DNA of 64,000 nucleotides from JAIXWP01 sp965247015 (GCA_965247015.1 CBDFGG010000006.1:614844-678843), one strand, 5' to 3'. Shown: positions 43,512-52,738, counted from the first letter of the stretch. Translations and numbers: made by a program. The notes: generated from the letters alone by a model not told the origin.

Positions 43512-44708
43512 ATGATAAAGGCAGAACCACGGACCATCCTAAGTTTTATTCACACGTACTTCGATGTGATTAGAGACTTATTTGAATATCAAAGCACCGA
43601 TGGTATTATCACCCGCGAGGTTTACGAAATGGTGTGCAGCCGTCATGGACATACCATGAATGCTCGTTTGCGTGAATACCGTGTGATACGCCCGATTGGT
43701 TCTGATTACGAAATGCGCGATGTGTATTTCAGGTTGATGGAATTCCTCCTTTTCGAATTCAAGCCACTGCTTCCAGAAACAATTGAAAAGTATAAAGGAT
43801 CGATCGGAGATCTGTTTCTCAAAATCAGAAAGTACGAGCAACAAGACCGCGACATTTTACAAGAGCGTATTAAAAACCTTTCTCACCAGATCCGTGAATT
43901 CGTGGATCTTGTAGAAAGAAATGCTTTCCGCTTGCTTGCTGAAACACGTGATCTAAAATCGAACATCGATCGCGTAGATTATCGTGAGAAAGTACACAAA
44001 GCATCTTTTTGGATTGACTACTACATTCTTCCTCTCAATAAGATTCTCGATGTAAATCACTCTGAATCTGTTGCCAATAAATTGATGGAGATTAGTGAGT
44101 ATGCGAATAGAAGAAGATTAGATTTTGGTGATGAAACAAATCGTTCGGAATTTGAAAAATTGTACATTCAATTGATTCAAACCAACACCGATTTGCTTCG
44201 TCAATCAAAGATTTTGACCAACGAACTTCTTCCACTACTCGAGCGCATCCGCACTGAATCGCTTATCCTTACTGGATGGATTGAGTTCTTAAGAAATCCA
44301 TATAAAATGGATACACCACCACTCCTCAAAGGAAGCAGAAACATGCCGTACGCAAAAGACATGCTTTACAAAGTGAGAGAGTTTTTCGAGCAATTCTCTC
44401 AAGCAGAAGTAGTGATGTACGAGGAAACAGATGCAGATTTCGACAAGTGGATTTTTGATAGAGAAGTTTTCATGAATAAACTTCAAAGCCAACTTCCCGT
44501 GAACGACTTCTTTGGATGGTGTTATGCGACACTTCAACAGGATTTCGAACACATTGAAACAGAAAAATTCTTTGCATTAACAGGACTTTTATTTGATGAA
44601 TCACTTCAAATTGATTTCCCTAAAAAGAATGAGCGCGTAGACATTAAAACGACTACCTCTCACCTCTCTGTTCCTAAATTAAAAATTGAACCAGCAATCA
44701 AGTTATAA
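43512..44708 (+). CDS. Kleisin-like condensin subunit (MksF-like)
   Basis: 398 aa. N-terminal ~90 residues look like a winged-helix (TDGIITREVYEMVCSRHGHT; LREYRVIRPIGSDYEMRDVY). The middle (~95-250) is long helices, and the C-terminal part (NDFFGWCYATLQQDFEHIET to the end) is compact, fitting the second wHTH of a kleisin. This organisation matches MksF/JetA proteins that bridge SMC heads. It is 2 bp before the KITE-like gene and shares the promoter motif with the SMC gene. Identification is by architecture and context, not by a diagnostic motif. Confidence 0.6.
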   Translation: MIKAEPRTILSFIHTYFDVIRDLFEYQSTDGIITREVYEMVCSRHGHTMNARLREYRVIRPIGSDYEMRDVYFRLMEFLLFEFKPLLPETIEKYKGSIGDLFLKIRKYEQQDRDILQERIKNLSHQIREFVDLVERNAFRLLAETRDLKSNIDRVDYREKVHKASFWIDYYILPLNKILDVNHSESVANKLMEISEYANRRRLDFGDETNRSEFEKLYIQLIQTNTDLLRQSKILTNELLPLLERIRTESLILTGWIEFLRNPYKMDTPPLLKGSRNMPYAKDMLYKVREFFEQFSQAEVVMYEETDADFDKWIFDREVFMNKLQSQLPVNDFFGWCYATLQQDFEHIETEKFFALTGLLFDESLQIDFPKKNERVDIKTTTSHLSVPKLKIEPAIKL

Positions 44709-44710
44709 TC

Positions 44711-45244
44711 ATGGTGTACCCAACTAACCATAGACAAATTGTCGAAGAATTAATGAATGGTAAATTCATTCTTAGCAATGAAGAGCATTTTAATTCTTTA
44801 AAAGAAAATGAAAAATTCTTTGCTGAATTCTTCAAGGTTTCTTTCGATCTAGACCTCGTTTTCAAAACAGAATATGCTTATTTATTAAGCAAAGAAACAA
44901 GTGAAAACTTCTCACGTGACGTGAGTATTTTCATTGCTATTTTAAGCTACGAGCTCGATAAAGACGGAAGAAATTTCCTTGAAGCACTTGAGTTTAACGA
45001 ATTCACCACGGAAGAAATTGATCGTTACTTCGATAACAGCTCTTTCATCGATTTGATAGAAAGTAATAAGGCTCTGAAAGATCCTGATGGACGCCGCACT
45101 TTGATCAATGGTATGGCTCGTAGAAATATCGTTCACAAGAATTTTGAAGATCGTTTTGTCTTCACCCAAGCTTATAAAGTGTTTGTTGATTTCGCAAAAG
45201 AACTCGCGTTGAAACGTATGTCCGGCGAAACAGCAACAGCATAA
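44711..45244 (+). CDS. KITE-like condensin subunit (MksE-like)
   Basis: 177 aa. The N-terminal pattern IVEELMNGKFILSNEEHFNS, followed by FFAEFFKVSFDLDLVFKTEY and AYLLSKE, is characteristic of MukE/MksE (small helix, G-K-F-I turn, then F..L.Y.LL). A C-terminal segment INGMARRNIVHKNFEDRFVF completes the likely tandem winged-helix. Last gene of the unit; an intrinsic terminator follows. Confidence 0.65.
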   Translation: MVYPTNHRQIVEELMNGKFILSNEEHFNSLKENEKFFAEFFKVSFDLDLVFKTEYAYLLSKETSENFSRDVSIFIAILSYELDKDGRNFLEALEFNEFTTEEIDRYFDNSSFIDLIESNKALKDPDGRRTLINGMARRNIVHKNFEDRFVFTQAYKVFVDFAKELALKRMSGETATA

Positions 45245-45268
45245 TATTTTTTTAGAAAAAAAATGAAG

Positions 45269-45297
45269 AAAGCCCTCCATGTGAGGGCTTTTTTTTG
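45269..45297 (+). terminator. Intrinsic terminator after MksE-like gene
   Basis: AAGCCCTC-CATGT-GAGGGCTT followed by T8. Confidence 0.9.
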
Positions 45298-45329
45298 CTT
45301 TATTTGAAAAAACCTTAACCACACATCAT

Positions 45330-47327
45330 ATGTCATTTTCTCCCAAAATGAAGATGCTTGTCTTTGCGCTATTTGCAAGTCTTGCATCATTCTCTCAAAC
45401 CACATTAACCGCTGGTGATATCGCTATTATCGGATTCAATACCGATGATCCCGATCAATTTTTATTTGTGCCTCTCGTTGATTTATCAACTGGAACACAA
45501 ATCAAATTCACGGATAATGGATGGAACGGATCCGCCTTGACAACCAACGAAGGTACCTTTACTTGGACTGCTACCACAGCCATCAATAAAGGGACTGTGA
45601 TTAGCGTAAATCCAACTGCAATTTCATTCAGTACTTCAGGCGATCAAATCTTCGCATATCAAGGAGCTGCTACAGCACCTGTTTTCATATTTGGTTTAAG
45701 CACCAGAGCGTGGGTAACAGGAAGTATTTCAGCGAGTACTTCTCGACGTCCTGCCGCACTTACAGTTGGTAGTACAGCAGTAGCTTTCTCGACAGAAGTA
45801 GATAATGGTTTTTACAATCAAGTAAGCAACAACGGAACAAAAGCGCAACATCTCGCAAACATTGCAAACGTTTCCAAATGGACAAGAAGCAACACTCGTT
45901 ATAGTTCATTCCCATCATGGACCTTCACCTTTGATGGTGGAGCTGTAATCACAGAGCCTACTGCAAATCCTACTAACCTTTCGTTTAGTAATGTTACTAC
46001 ATACCAGGGAACGGCTTCATTCACTGCCGCGACTGGAACACCAGCAGGCTATATTGCCATTCGAAGTGTAAACGCTCCGCTCAGCGCATTGCCTGTAGAT
46101 GGTACTACTTATACGCTCGGCCAAGCGATTGGAAATGGAAAAGTTTGTTCTATTGGCACTGCCACTTCAATCAGCCAAAAAGGTTGGAGAGCAAATACCA
46201 CTTATTACTTCACCGTACTCTCTTATATCGGAAGCGGCACCGGCATCAACTATCGTCAGGCTGCACCTCTCAGCGGAAGTATCACTACTCCTGCCAACAT
46301 GGAAAATACTTACTACAGCTCTGTAGACCCTAACGCTTCAAATTTCATTGCACAACTGCAATCAAGAGTACAAGCACCTTACACTAAAGTGAGTTATGAT
46401 TTATATGATGAAACGATGGTGGCACAATACGAATTCCGCGACACCACCGGCGGACAGCGTGTGCAAGAATGTGCATATTCAGGACAAATCTATACCTACA
46501 CTCCTCCATTCGTTTGGTACACCACATCACCATTCTCTAGAGAGCATACCTGGTGCGTTAGCTGGATGCCTAGCGGCGGTAGCACAGGACTCAACGAATA
46601 TGCCGACCAACATCATCTTTTCACCGTAAATCAAAACAACGCGAATGGTGTTAGAAGCAATCACCCGCTGGGTGAAGTGGTTACTCCAACAAGTACCTAT
46701 CTCCAAGGAATGCTAGGACTAGATGCAAATGGCAACCTCGTATATGAACCGCGCGACGCGCAAAAAGGAGATGCCGCGCGTGCATTGTTATATATGACCC
46801 TTCGCTACAATGGGATCAATGGTCACAATTGGACATTCAACCAACTTAACAACGTTATCCTACCCGCATTGAATGAAGACCCACAAGATCTTCAAACATT
46901 AATTAATTGGCACTTCAGCGATCTCCCAGATAATTATGAAATCGCGAAAAATGATTTTATTCAAAGCATTCAACAAAATAGAAATCCTTTTGTAGATCGT
47001 CCTGAATGGGTTAGTTTGATTGATTTCAATAACCTGACAGCTGCTGCAACACCTGGAATGGCAATCAATTATCAAGAAGAAGAATTGTACAATCTCAGCG
47101 TTTATCCTAATCCTTCTGAAGACATACTTTGGTTTAATCTTCCCGTTTCAGAAACCGCACAACTGCGCATTTTCGATATGACAGGTAGAATTGTTTCGAA
47201 TGAAATTCTTCAAGTCGAGGGTCAGCGCGTGTTGTCAATTCCAACAAATGATTTCACAAGCGGCGCATACATTCTTGAAATCAGCACTGATAGCCATCAT
47301 CAAGCTGTTCGCTGGATCAAGAATTAA
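45330..47327 (+). CDS. T9SS-secreted endonuclease I family nuclease
   Basis: 665 aa; signal peptide MKMLVFALFASLASFSQ (Met at 45330 or 45348). Residues ~25-190 resemble a lamin-tail/beta-sandwich domain (GDIAIIGFNTDDPDQFLFVP). A central FnIII-like part is followed by the endonuclease_1 domain, with SREHTWCVSWMP and EYADQHHLFTVNQNNANGVR and NHPLGEV (beta-beta-alpha metal histidine). The C-terminal ~75 residues (YNLSVYPNPSEDILWFNLPV and GAYILEI) are a T9SS type A sorting domain. It probably degrades extracellular nucleic acids for nutrition. Confidence 0.88.
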   Translation: MSFSPKMKMLVFALFASLASFSQTTLTAGDIAIIGFNTDDPDQFLFVPLVDLSTGTQIKFTDNGWNGSALTTNEGTFTWTATTAINKGTVISVNPTAISFSTSGDQIFAYQGAATAPVFIFGLSTRAWVTGSISASTSRRPAALTVGSTAVAFSTEVDNGFYNQVSNNGTKAQHLANIANVSKWTRSNTRYSSFPSWTFTFDGGAVITEPTANPTNLSFSNVTTYQGTASFTAATGTPAGYIAIRSVNAPLSALPVDGTTYTLGQAIGNGKVCSIGTATSISQKGWRANTTYYFTVLSYIGSGTGINYRQAAPLSGSITTPANMENTYYSSVDPNASNFIAQLQSRVQAPYTKVSYDLYDETMVAQYEFRDTTGGQRVQECAYSGQIYTYTPPFVWYTTSPFSREHTWCVSWMPSGGSTGLNEYADQHHLFTVNQNNANGVRSNHPLGEVVTPTSTYLQGMLGLDANGNLVYEPRDAQKGDAARALLYMTLRYNGINGHNWTFNQLNNVILPALNEDPQDLQTLINWHFSDLPDNYEIAKNDFIQSIQQNRNPFVDRPEWVSLIDFNNLTAAATPGMAINYQEEELYNLSVYPNPSEDILWFNLPVSETAQLRIFDMTGRIVSNEILQVEGQRVLSIPTNDFTSGAYILEISTDSHHQAVRWIKN

Positions 47328-47354
47328 TTTTAATTTCTTAGAGAAGACTTTCTA

Positions 47355-47432
47355 GCACGATTCATGCAGTGATTTTTAGTCAAGATTAACATCTATCTTG
47401 GCCTCAAAAATCACTGCATGCGTGCTTTTTTA
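47355..47432 (+). promoter_or_regulatory. Long hairpin with T-tract over the start codon of the next gene
   Basis: Arms CATGCAGTGATTTTT (47363-47377) and AAAAATCACTGCATG (47406-47420) plus outer GCACG/CGTGC with a three-base bulge, inner stem CAAGAT/ATCTTG, then TTTTTT (47426-47431). ATG 47418 lies inside the right arm. Confidence 0.7.
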
Positions 47433-49409
47433 CTTTTAATCTTATTCTTCACTTTTCATTCGTACACTGCTCAAGTCAATGGAATGAAATGGAGCATGGC
47501 CATCGACGGCCACCATGATGTCGACATTACCGATACAGAAGTCGACAATGAAGGCAATAGCTATTTCTCGTTCATTTATACGGATGACATCGACATCCCT
47601 GGTATCTCGACAAAATTCCCCTACGCTCCTCATGTGTTTTCCCTCATGCTAAAGGTCAATCCTCAAGGCAAGGCAGAATGGGCACAAGCCATTCAGAGCA
47701 TCAATGACAATCGTATAAGAGATATTGAAATCGCAAGTAATGGAGATTTAATTGTTACAGGATTCGGAGATGGAAAAATGACATTCCCCAGCATTGATCA
47801 AGAGCAAAAAGTAGGGGCCGATATAAAACCGAATGGCTACCATTATGCCACAGGGATTTATGTTGCACGATATTCTCCGAAGGGAAAACTAAAATGGCTG
47901 CGTCACTTTACTGGCTCATGGGGAGAAGGAATAGCAGTTACTTCAGCACCAAATGGCAAAATATATCTTAGCCTTTACATCTACAATTCGATAACCGACG
48001 AAAAAGGAAAATCAATTCTTGAATTCAAACGATCCGAAAAGAACTACGCTAGAAATGGCATTCTTGTTTTCGATGAAGCTGGAGAATTATTGCAAACTCG
48101 TCCCTTCGGTTATATCCAATCCAGCAGCTACATCCCTAGAATGAAACTTGCCACTGATGCATCCAACAATCTCATTATTGGGGGGACGTACTATGGTAAT
48201 ATGGTTTTCTCCGAAAAAGATTCATTAACATCCATCATCAACAACACAATTAGTTTGAATAGCTATCTAGTGAAATATGATGATGAAGGAAAATTACTTT
48301 GGCTCAAGAATTTTAGTGGTGATAATACGCAGTGGATAAAGGACATTGAAATTTCAAAAGATCAAAGTGTTTTTTTCTGTGGGGAGTTTAGTGTCGAATG
48401 CGAAATCAGTGATGGTGTTTCTACCCCGGAATTGGTAGTACCCAAATCCCCGAATGGCACCAATTATTTTCATGGAAAATTGTTTCCTGATGGTAGTATC
48501 TCTTATACCTATCACTACGTGCATCACCGAAATAATTATTCGATTATCGCTCAAGCCATGGGTGTTGACGATAATGGAGAAATGCATATCGTAGGAACCT
48601 TCAACGACACATTGACATTCAAAAACGATATTCTCCCTGCAGGATATCACAACAATGATGCGCTTTACTCGCTTTGGAAAGACGATGAACTTTTAGATCA
48701 AACGAAAATGGGGCAATGTCGTCAACACTTCATGTCTCCCACTTGCATTGATGTGAATGGACTCAACTTCGCTGGTGGAGGATTGTATGCTGGCGATGAA
48801 AACATTTTTTTCCTTGGAGATAAAAAAATAAAATTGAAGAATCGCGACTACGGAAGGGCAACATTTATTTTTGGTGGAAGCGTTCCGAAAAAAGATATTC
48901 CAATCGAAACAATCGCCGAAGCAAAAGAGCACAAGCAAAAAGAATTGATTGAATATTTAAAACCTATCATTGCTTGTTTGCCCGAAACAGAAACAGCAGC
49001 GCCTGATGTCTGGACACCACTGCTCGAAGAAAGTAATGAAACTTCTTCACCTCTTGCGATCAATGACACTCCCATTTTAGAAACAACCAATTCTAACACT
49101 TCGATAAATGCAAACACAGAAGCATTGACCAATGTGCCATGCAATCAAGTGCAAATAGATATGCAAGCGGTAGCCTTTCCGAATCCCACCAGGGCCGACT
49201 TGAATATTAAGATTACGGGATATTCAGGAATGATCAAACTTGAAATGTTCAATCCTGAGGGTCAATTAGTGTATAGTAAAGTCGGAGAAATGATCACAAA
49301 TGAGGAAACATTTCGATTAAATACATCCAATTTTGCTTCTGCCACCTATTTATTATTGATAACCACATCAAGTCATCAAAAGGTGATTAGAGTAGCTGTA
49401 GCGAGATAA
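47418..49409 (+). CDS. T9SS type A sorting-domain protein with beta-propeller-like repeats
   Basis: 663 aa; signal peptide MRAFLLLILFFTFHSYTAQ. Repeated blades with GDLIVTGFGDGKMTF, NGKIYLSLYI, NNLIIGGTYYGNMVF, DQSVFFCGEFSVECE and GEMHIVGTFNDTLTF (SBBP-like, about six). After a Thr/Ser-rich linker, residues ~580-663 are a Por_Secre_tail (VAFPNPTRADLNIKITGYSG and FASATYLLLI). Presumably surface located; ligand unknown. Confidence 0.82.
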   Translation: MRAFLLLILFFTFHSYTAQVNGMKWSMAIDGHHDVDITDTEVDNEGNSYFSFIYTDDIDIPGISTKFPYAPHVFSLMLKVNPQGKAEWAQAIQSINDNRIRDIEIASNGDLIVTGFGDGKMTFPSIDQEQKVGADIKPNGYHYATGIYVARYSPKGKLKWLRHFTGSWGEGIAVTSAPNGKIYLSLYIYNSITDEKGKSILEFKRSEKNYARNGILVFDEAGELLQTRPFGYIQSSSYIPRMKLATDASNNLIIGGTYYGNMVFSEKDSLTSIINNTISLNSYLVKYDDEGKLLWLKNFSGDNTQWIKDIEISKDQSVFFCGEFSVECEISDGVSTPELVVPKSPNGTNYFHGKLFPDGSISYTYHYVHHRNNYSIIAQAMGVDDNGEMHIVGTFNDTLTFKNDILPAGYHNNDALYSLWKDDELLDQTKMGQCRQHFMSPTCIDVNGLNFAGGGLYAGDENIFFLGDKKIKLKNRDYGRATFIFGGSVPKKDIPIETIAEAKEHKQKELIEYLKPIIACLPETETAAPDVWTPLLEESNETSSPLAINDTPILETTNSNTSINANTEALTNVPCNQVQIDMQAVAFPNPTRADLNIKITGYSGMIKLEMFNPEGQLVYSKVGEMITNEETFRLNTSNFASATYLLLITTSSHQKVIRVAVAR

Positions 49410-49478
49410 AGCAGTGTAATTGAAGCATCAAGAATTGTTAATTATTAGTTGAAAACAATCTAATCGACGAAAAAGGCG

Positions 49479-49486
49479 TATATTTG
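49479..49486 (+). promoter_or_regulatory. -7 promoter box TATATTTG for the DEAD-box helicase
   Basis: Exact TAnnTTTG with a downstream 5' leader of about 120 nt, unusually long for this window. Confidence 0.5.
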
Positions 49487-49560
49487 CGCCGCTTTTCGGA
49501 GCGAGTTGTGATTTTCATTTTTTCGGTACCGCTACTAGCCGGGTTGTTCTTTGGAAAATG

Positions 49561-49597
49561 ATGGTTGTGATTCTATTCGAAAAGGAATAACAACCAT
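49561..49597 (+). promoter_or_regulatory. 5' leader hairpin of the helicase mRNA
   Basis: ATGGTTGT and ACAACCAT close a stem with an inner TATTC/GAATA helix and a GAAAAG loop, 12 nt before ATG. It could affect translation; a regulatory role is inferred only. Confidence 0.45.
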
Positions 49598-49609
49598 TAA
49601 ATATTTTAA

Positions 49610-51547
49610 ATGAACGAATTCGAATCCCTCGGGATTAGTCAACCCGTGCTCAAAGCCATAGCAGAGCTAGGTTTTGTCGCACCAACTCCAATTCAACAAC
49701 AAACAATTCCAACCCTTCTTGGTCAAGACACAGACTTGGTTGCGCTAGCGCAAACTGGTACTGGTAAGACTGCCGCGTTTGGTCTTCCATTGATTGAATT
49801 AATCGATCCAAGTAATCGTAACACGCAAGCACTCATTCTGTGTCCAACACGTGAGTTGTGTGTTCAGATCTCTAAGGATCTTCAGAATTTCACAAAGTAT
49901 ATCCCAGGTATGCACGTGGTGCCTATCTATGGTGGTACTAGCATTGATGGTCAAATTCGCGAAGTGCGTAAAGGACCACAAATCATTGTTGGTACTCCTG
50001 GCCGTATGGTGGATATGCTTGATCGCGGTGTGATCAATCTTTCTTCAATTCAAGTTTGTATCCTAGACGAAGCAGATGAAATGCTTCACATGGGATTCAA
50101 AGAAGATTTGGATACCATCCTCAGCGGCACTCCTGATGAAAAATCAACTTGGTTGTTCTCTGCAACAATGCCAGATGAAGTTTCTAGAATTTCTAAAAAC
50201 TACATGTCTTCTCCTGTGGAGATTACGATTGGTGGCAAGAACACTGGTAATGAAAACATCGAACACGTTTACTACGTCGTTCACCAACGTGATAAATATC
50301 TTGCTCTAAAGCGTATCGCCGATTACAACCCAGACATTTTTGCGATTGTATTCTGTAGAACAAAATTAGAGACTCAACAAGTTGCTGAAGCGCTTATTAA
50401 AGATGGTTACAATGCGGATGCATTGCACGGCGACCTTTCACAGGCTCAACGTGACCACGTAATGAAGCGTTACAGAAACAGAAACCTTAATATGCTTGTT
50501 GCAACTGACGTTGCTGCTCGTGGTATTGACGTGAATGATGTAACACACGTTATCAATTACAATCTTCCTGACGAAATTGAAAACTACACTCACCGCTCTG
50601 GTCGTACGGCTCGTGCTGGTAAGAAAGGTATCTCTATCGTGATCATCAACATGAAAGAGATGTTCAAGATTCGTCAAATCGAGAAGATCGTAAAACAACC
50701 TTTCACTAGAGGTCATATCCCTACTCCATTCGAAGTTTGTGAAAAGCAATTGTTCCATTTGGTACATGGCGTTCATAAAATCGAAGTGAACGAAAAAGCA
50801 ATCGAATCATATCTTCCAAAAGTGTATGAAGAGTTTGCTGATCTTTCAAAAGAAGAGGTGATCAAGCGTTTCGTATCTGTAGAATTCAACAGATTCTTGG
50901 AATACTATCGCAACGCTCCAGACTTGAATACAGATGAGAAGAAAGGAGATCGTCGCGCTGCTGATAATGGTGTTGTGAAGCTTTACATGAATGTGGGTCA
51001 AGTAGACGAATTCAATTTCGGTACTTTGAAAACATTCGTAGCTGAAACAGCTGGTATCGGAGAGCACGATGTAACCTGGACAGATCTTAAGAATACTTTC
51101 TCACTCGTTGAAGTGCGTACCACAGTGCTTGAAAAAGTATTGGATGCATTCAAAGATGTGACTTACCGTGGACGTCAAGTACGCGTGGAGTCGAGAGGTA
51201 ATAAGGATGCTGGAATCCCACGCACTCGTCTTCGCAGCGAAAGACGCGGCGGCGGCGGCGGTGGTCGTGACGGCGGATACCGTGGTGGAAATTCTGAAGG
51301 TGGTGGATACCGCGGAGGAAACTCTGAAGGCGGTGGATATCGCGGAGGAAATTCTGACGGCGGATATCGTGGAAACAATGACCGCAGCGAATCACGCCCT
51401 TCATCAGGTGGATTCAGCGGCGATCGCAGAGAAGGAACAGGAGGATTTAAAAAGAAGAAGAGCTACGGTTCAGGTGGCTTCTCTGGCAAATCTTTCCAAT
51501 CTGCTGAAGTCGGAGGAAAGCCAAAAAAGAAGCATAGAAAAGGATAA
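49610..51547 (+). CDS. DEAD-box ATP-dependent RNA helicase (DeaD/CsdA type) with RGG tail
   Basis: 645 aa. Q-motif FVAPTPIQQQTIP, Walker A AQTGTGKTAAF, PTRELCVQ, VGTPGRMVDM, DEADEMLHMGF, FSATMP, and C-domain VATDVAARGIDV and HRSGRTARAGKKG. Then a DbpA/CsdA-like RNA-binding domain (~460-545) and a Gly/Arg-rich tail (YRGGNSEGGG three times) ending KKKHRKG. Unwinds RNA in ribosome assembly and cold adaptation. Confidence 0.95.
   Translation: MNEFESLGISQPVLKAIAELGFVAPTPIQQQTIPTLLGQDTDLVALAQTGTGKTAAFGLPLIELIDPSNRNTQALILCPTRELCVQISKDLQNFTKYIPGMHVVPIYGGTSIDGQIREVRKGPQIIVGTPGRMVDMLDRGVINLSSIQVCILDEADEMLHMGFKEDLDTILSGTPDEKSTWLFSATMPDEVSRISKNYMSSPVEITIGGKNTGNENIEHVYYVVHQRDKYLALKRIADYNPDIFAIVFCRTKLETQQVAEALIKDGYNADALHGDLSQAQRDHVMKRYRNRNLNMLVATDVAARGIDVNDVTHVINYNLPDEIENYTHRSGRTARAGKKGISIVIINMKEMFKIRQIEKIVKQPFTRGHIPTPFEVCEKQLFHLVHGVHKIEVNEKAIESYLPKVYEEFADLSKEEVIKRFVSVEFNRFLEYYRNAPDLNTDEKKGDRRAADNGVVKLYMNVGQVDEFNFGTLKTFVAETAGIGEHDVTWTDLKNTFSLVEVRTTVLEKVLDAFKDVTYRGRQVRVESRGNKDAGIPRTRLRSERRGGGGGGRDGGYRGGNSEGGGYRGGNSEGGGYRGGNSDGGYRGNNDRSESRPSSGGFSGDRREGTGGFKKKKSYGSGGFSGKSFQSAEVGGKPKKKHRKG
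51278..51367 (+). repeat. 30-bp in-gene tandem repeat encoding YRGGNSEGGG
   Basis: Three units, with synonymous differences and a shorter, altered last copy (NSDGG); source of the RGG tail of the DEAD-box helicase. Confidence 0.85.
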
Positions 51548-51572
51548 ATTTTTCTTTTTCGGAATATAATAT

Positions 51573-51607
51573 AACCCCACATTGGCTTTGCCTCTGTGGG
51601 GTTTTTC
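51573..51607 (+). terminator. Intrinsic terminator after DEAD-box gene
   Basis: AACCCCACA / TGTGGGGTT stem followed by T-rich sequence. Confidence 0.85.
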
Positions 51608-51660
51608 TTTGCCCTAAAATGCAATTACAACTATCTTACGCTGCCAAACACTTATCTGCT

Positions 51661-52677
51661 ATGAGAGCCTTCATCGTTATTCTATTTAACTGTTTTATTA
51701 TCGCGTCAATTGCTCAACGTGATTTAAAAAGTGAATTCGAAATATTTCAAATTCAAAGTAAAAAACTAGGTAAGGTCGAGTATTGTACATTCAAATCTAC
51801 TATCACCCAAAAAAAACCGATCCTTCTTTTCATTCATGGTTCGGGGAATGAACCAACCTTTAGTTTTCAAAAAGACATCAACACATATGCATGGAAAGGC
51901 TTTCTTGAAATAGAAAAATACAAAGATGACTTTCATGTCATTTGCGTCAATAAACCAGGAATTCCCCTATTCGATACAGTACAAAAAGATCCAGTAAATT
52001 TTTCCACCTCCTATCCATTAAATGAAGAATTCCGAAAGCGCTATAGCTTGGAATGGCGAGCCGAGGCTGCTTCTTTGATTATTAACGATGCTCTAAAACA
52101 ACTCAATGTCGACCCATCAACTATTCTTGTTGTTGGGCATTCACAAGGTGGACAAGTGGCGCCTAAAGTTGCTGTAATCAATAAAAAAGTGACTCATGTA
52201 GTACTACTTAATGCGAACTCTTTAAATCACCTTTATGACTTTGTACTTCAAGAGCGATTATTTGCCTTCATGAAAGAGCAAAGCGCTGAACAAGCTCAAA
52301 AAAACATCGATAGTCTTTTCCGAGAATATGCTAATTTTTTTGATGATCCATTAAATACCAATAAAACATGGAATGGAGAAACGTATTACAGATGGGCTAG
52401 CTTTAGTGATGAAACACCACTAGAGAACATGCTTAAACTAAAAATTCCAATTTATGTAATTGCCGGTGGCCAAGACATTTGGGGTTCATTCATCATGAAT
52501 ACCGATTATGTGCAAATAGAATTTCTCAGACACAAAAAGAAAAATCTCACCTATAAAGTATTTCCAAATGCAAATCACTTCTTGCAAGATGAACTGATGG
52601 AAAATGAGAAATTAATCTATAAAGACCTCAAGCCACAAATCTTCAAAGAGATAGTGGAATGGTCAACCAAGAAATAG
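51661..52677 (+). CDS. Secreted alpha/beta hydrolase
   Basis: 338 aa from MRAFIVILFNCFIIASIAQ (signal peptide); an earlier Met at 51619 adds a leader. Nucleophile elbow VVGHSQGGQVAPK, oxyanion HGSGNEP, acid in VIAGGQDIWGS and catalytic His in FPNANHFLQDE, so the triad is complete. Esterase, peptidase or lipase; substrate unknown. Confidence 0.82.
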   Translation: MRAFIVILFNCFIIASIAQRDLKSEFEIFQIQSKKLGKVEYCTFKSTITQKKPILLFIHGSGNEPTFSFQKDINTYAWKGFLEIEKYKDDFHVICVNKPGIPLFDTVQKDPVNFSTSYPLNEEFRKRYSLEWRAEAASLIINDALKQLNVDPSTILVVGHSQGGQVAPKVAVINKKVTHVVLLNANSLNHLYDFVLQERLFAFMKEQSAEQAQKNIDSLFREYANFFDDPLNTNKTWNGETYYRWASFSDETPLENMLKLKIPIYVIAGGQDIWGSFIMNTDYVQIEFLRHKKKNLTYKVFPNANHFLQDELMENEKLIYKDLKPQIFKEIVEWSTKK

Positions 52678-52688
52678 TTAAAGAAAAA

Positions 52689-52716
52689 ATATACGCAACT
52701 AATTAGTTGCGTATAT
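52689..52716. promoter_or_regulatory. Perfect 28-bp palindrome, candidate operator for DoxX-like gene
   Basis: Half-site ATATACGCAACTAA, exactly mirrored; overlaps the -7 box TATATTTG (52712-52719) of the DoxX gene. A dimeric MarR/HxlR-type repressor would fit; no such regulator is encoded in the window. Confidence 0.7.
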
Positions 52717-52738
52717 TTGCGATCTAAATCACATTACT

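Noticed and set aside
39606..45244. Wadjet (JetABCD) anti-plasmid system
   Set aside because: No JetD/MksG-type nuclease gene is present on either strand in this region and the gene order differs; a nuclease-free Mks condensin is the safer reading.
49409..49450. Possible further copy of the dispersed repeat (AAGCAGTGTAATTGAAGCAT)
   Set aside because: Only one or two octamer-like matches, no CTGAATTT centre and no A-run; below the level of the degenerate copy at 8721.
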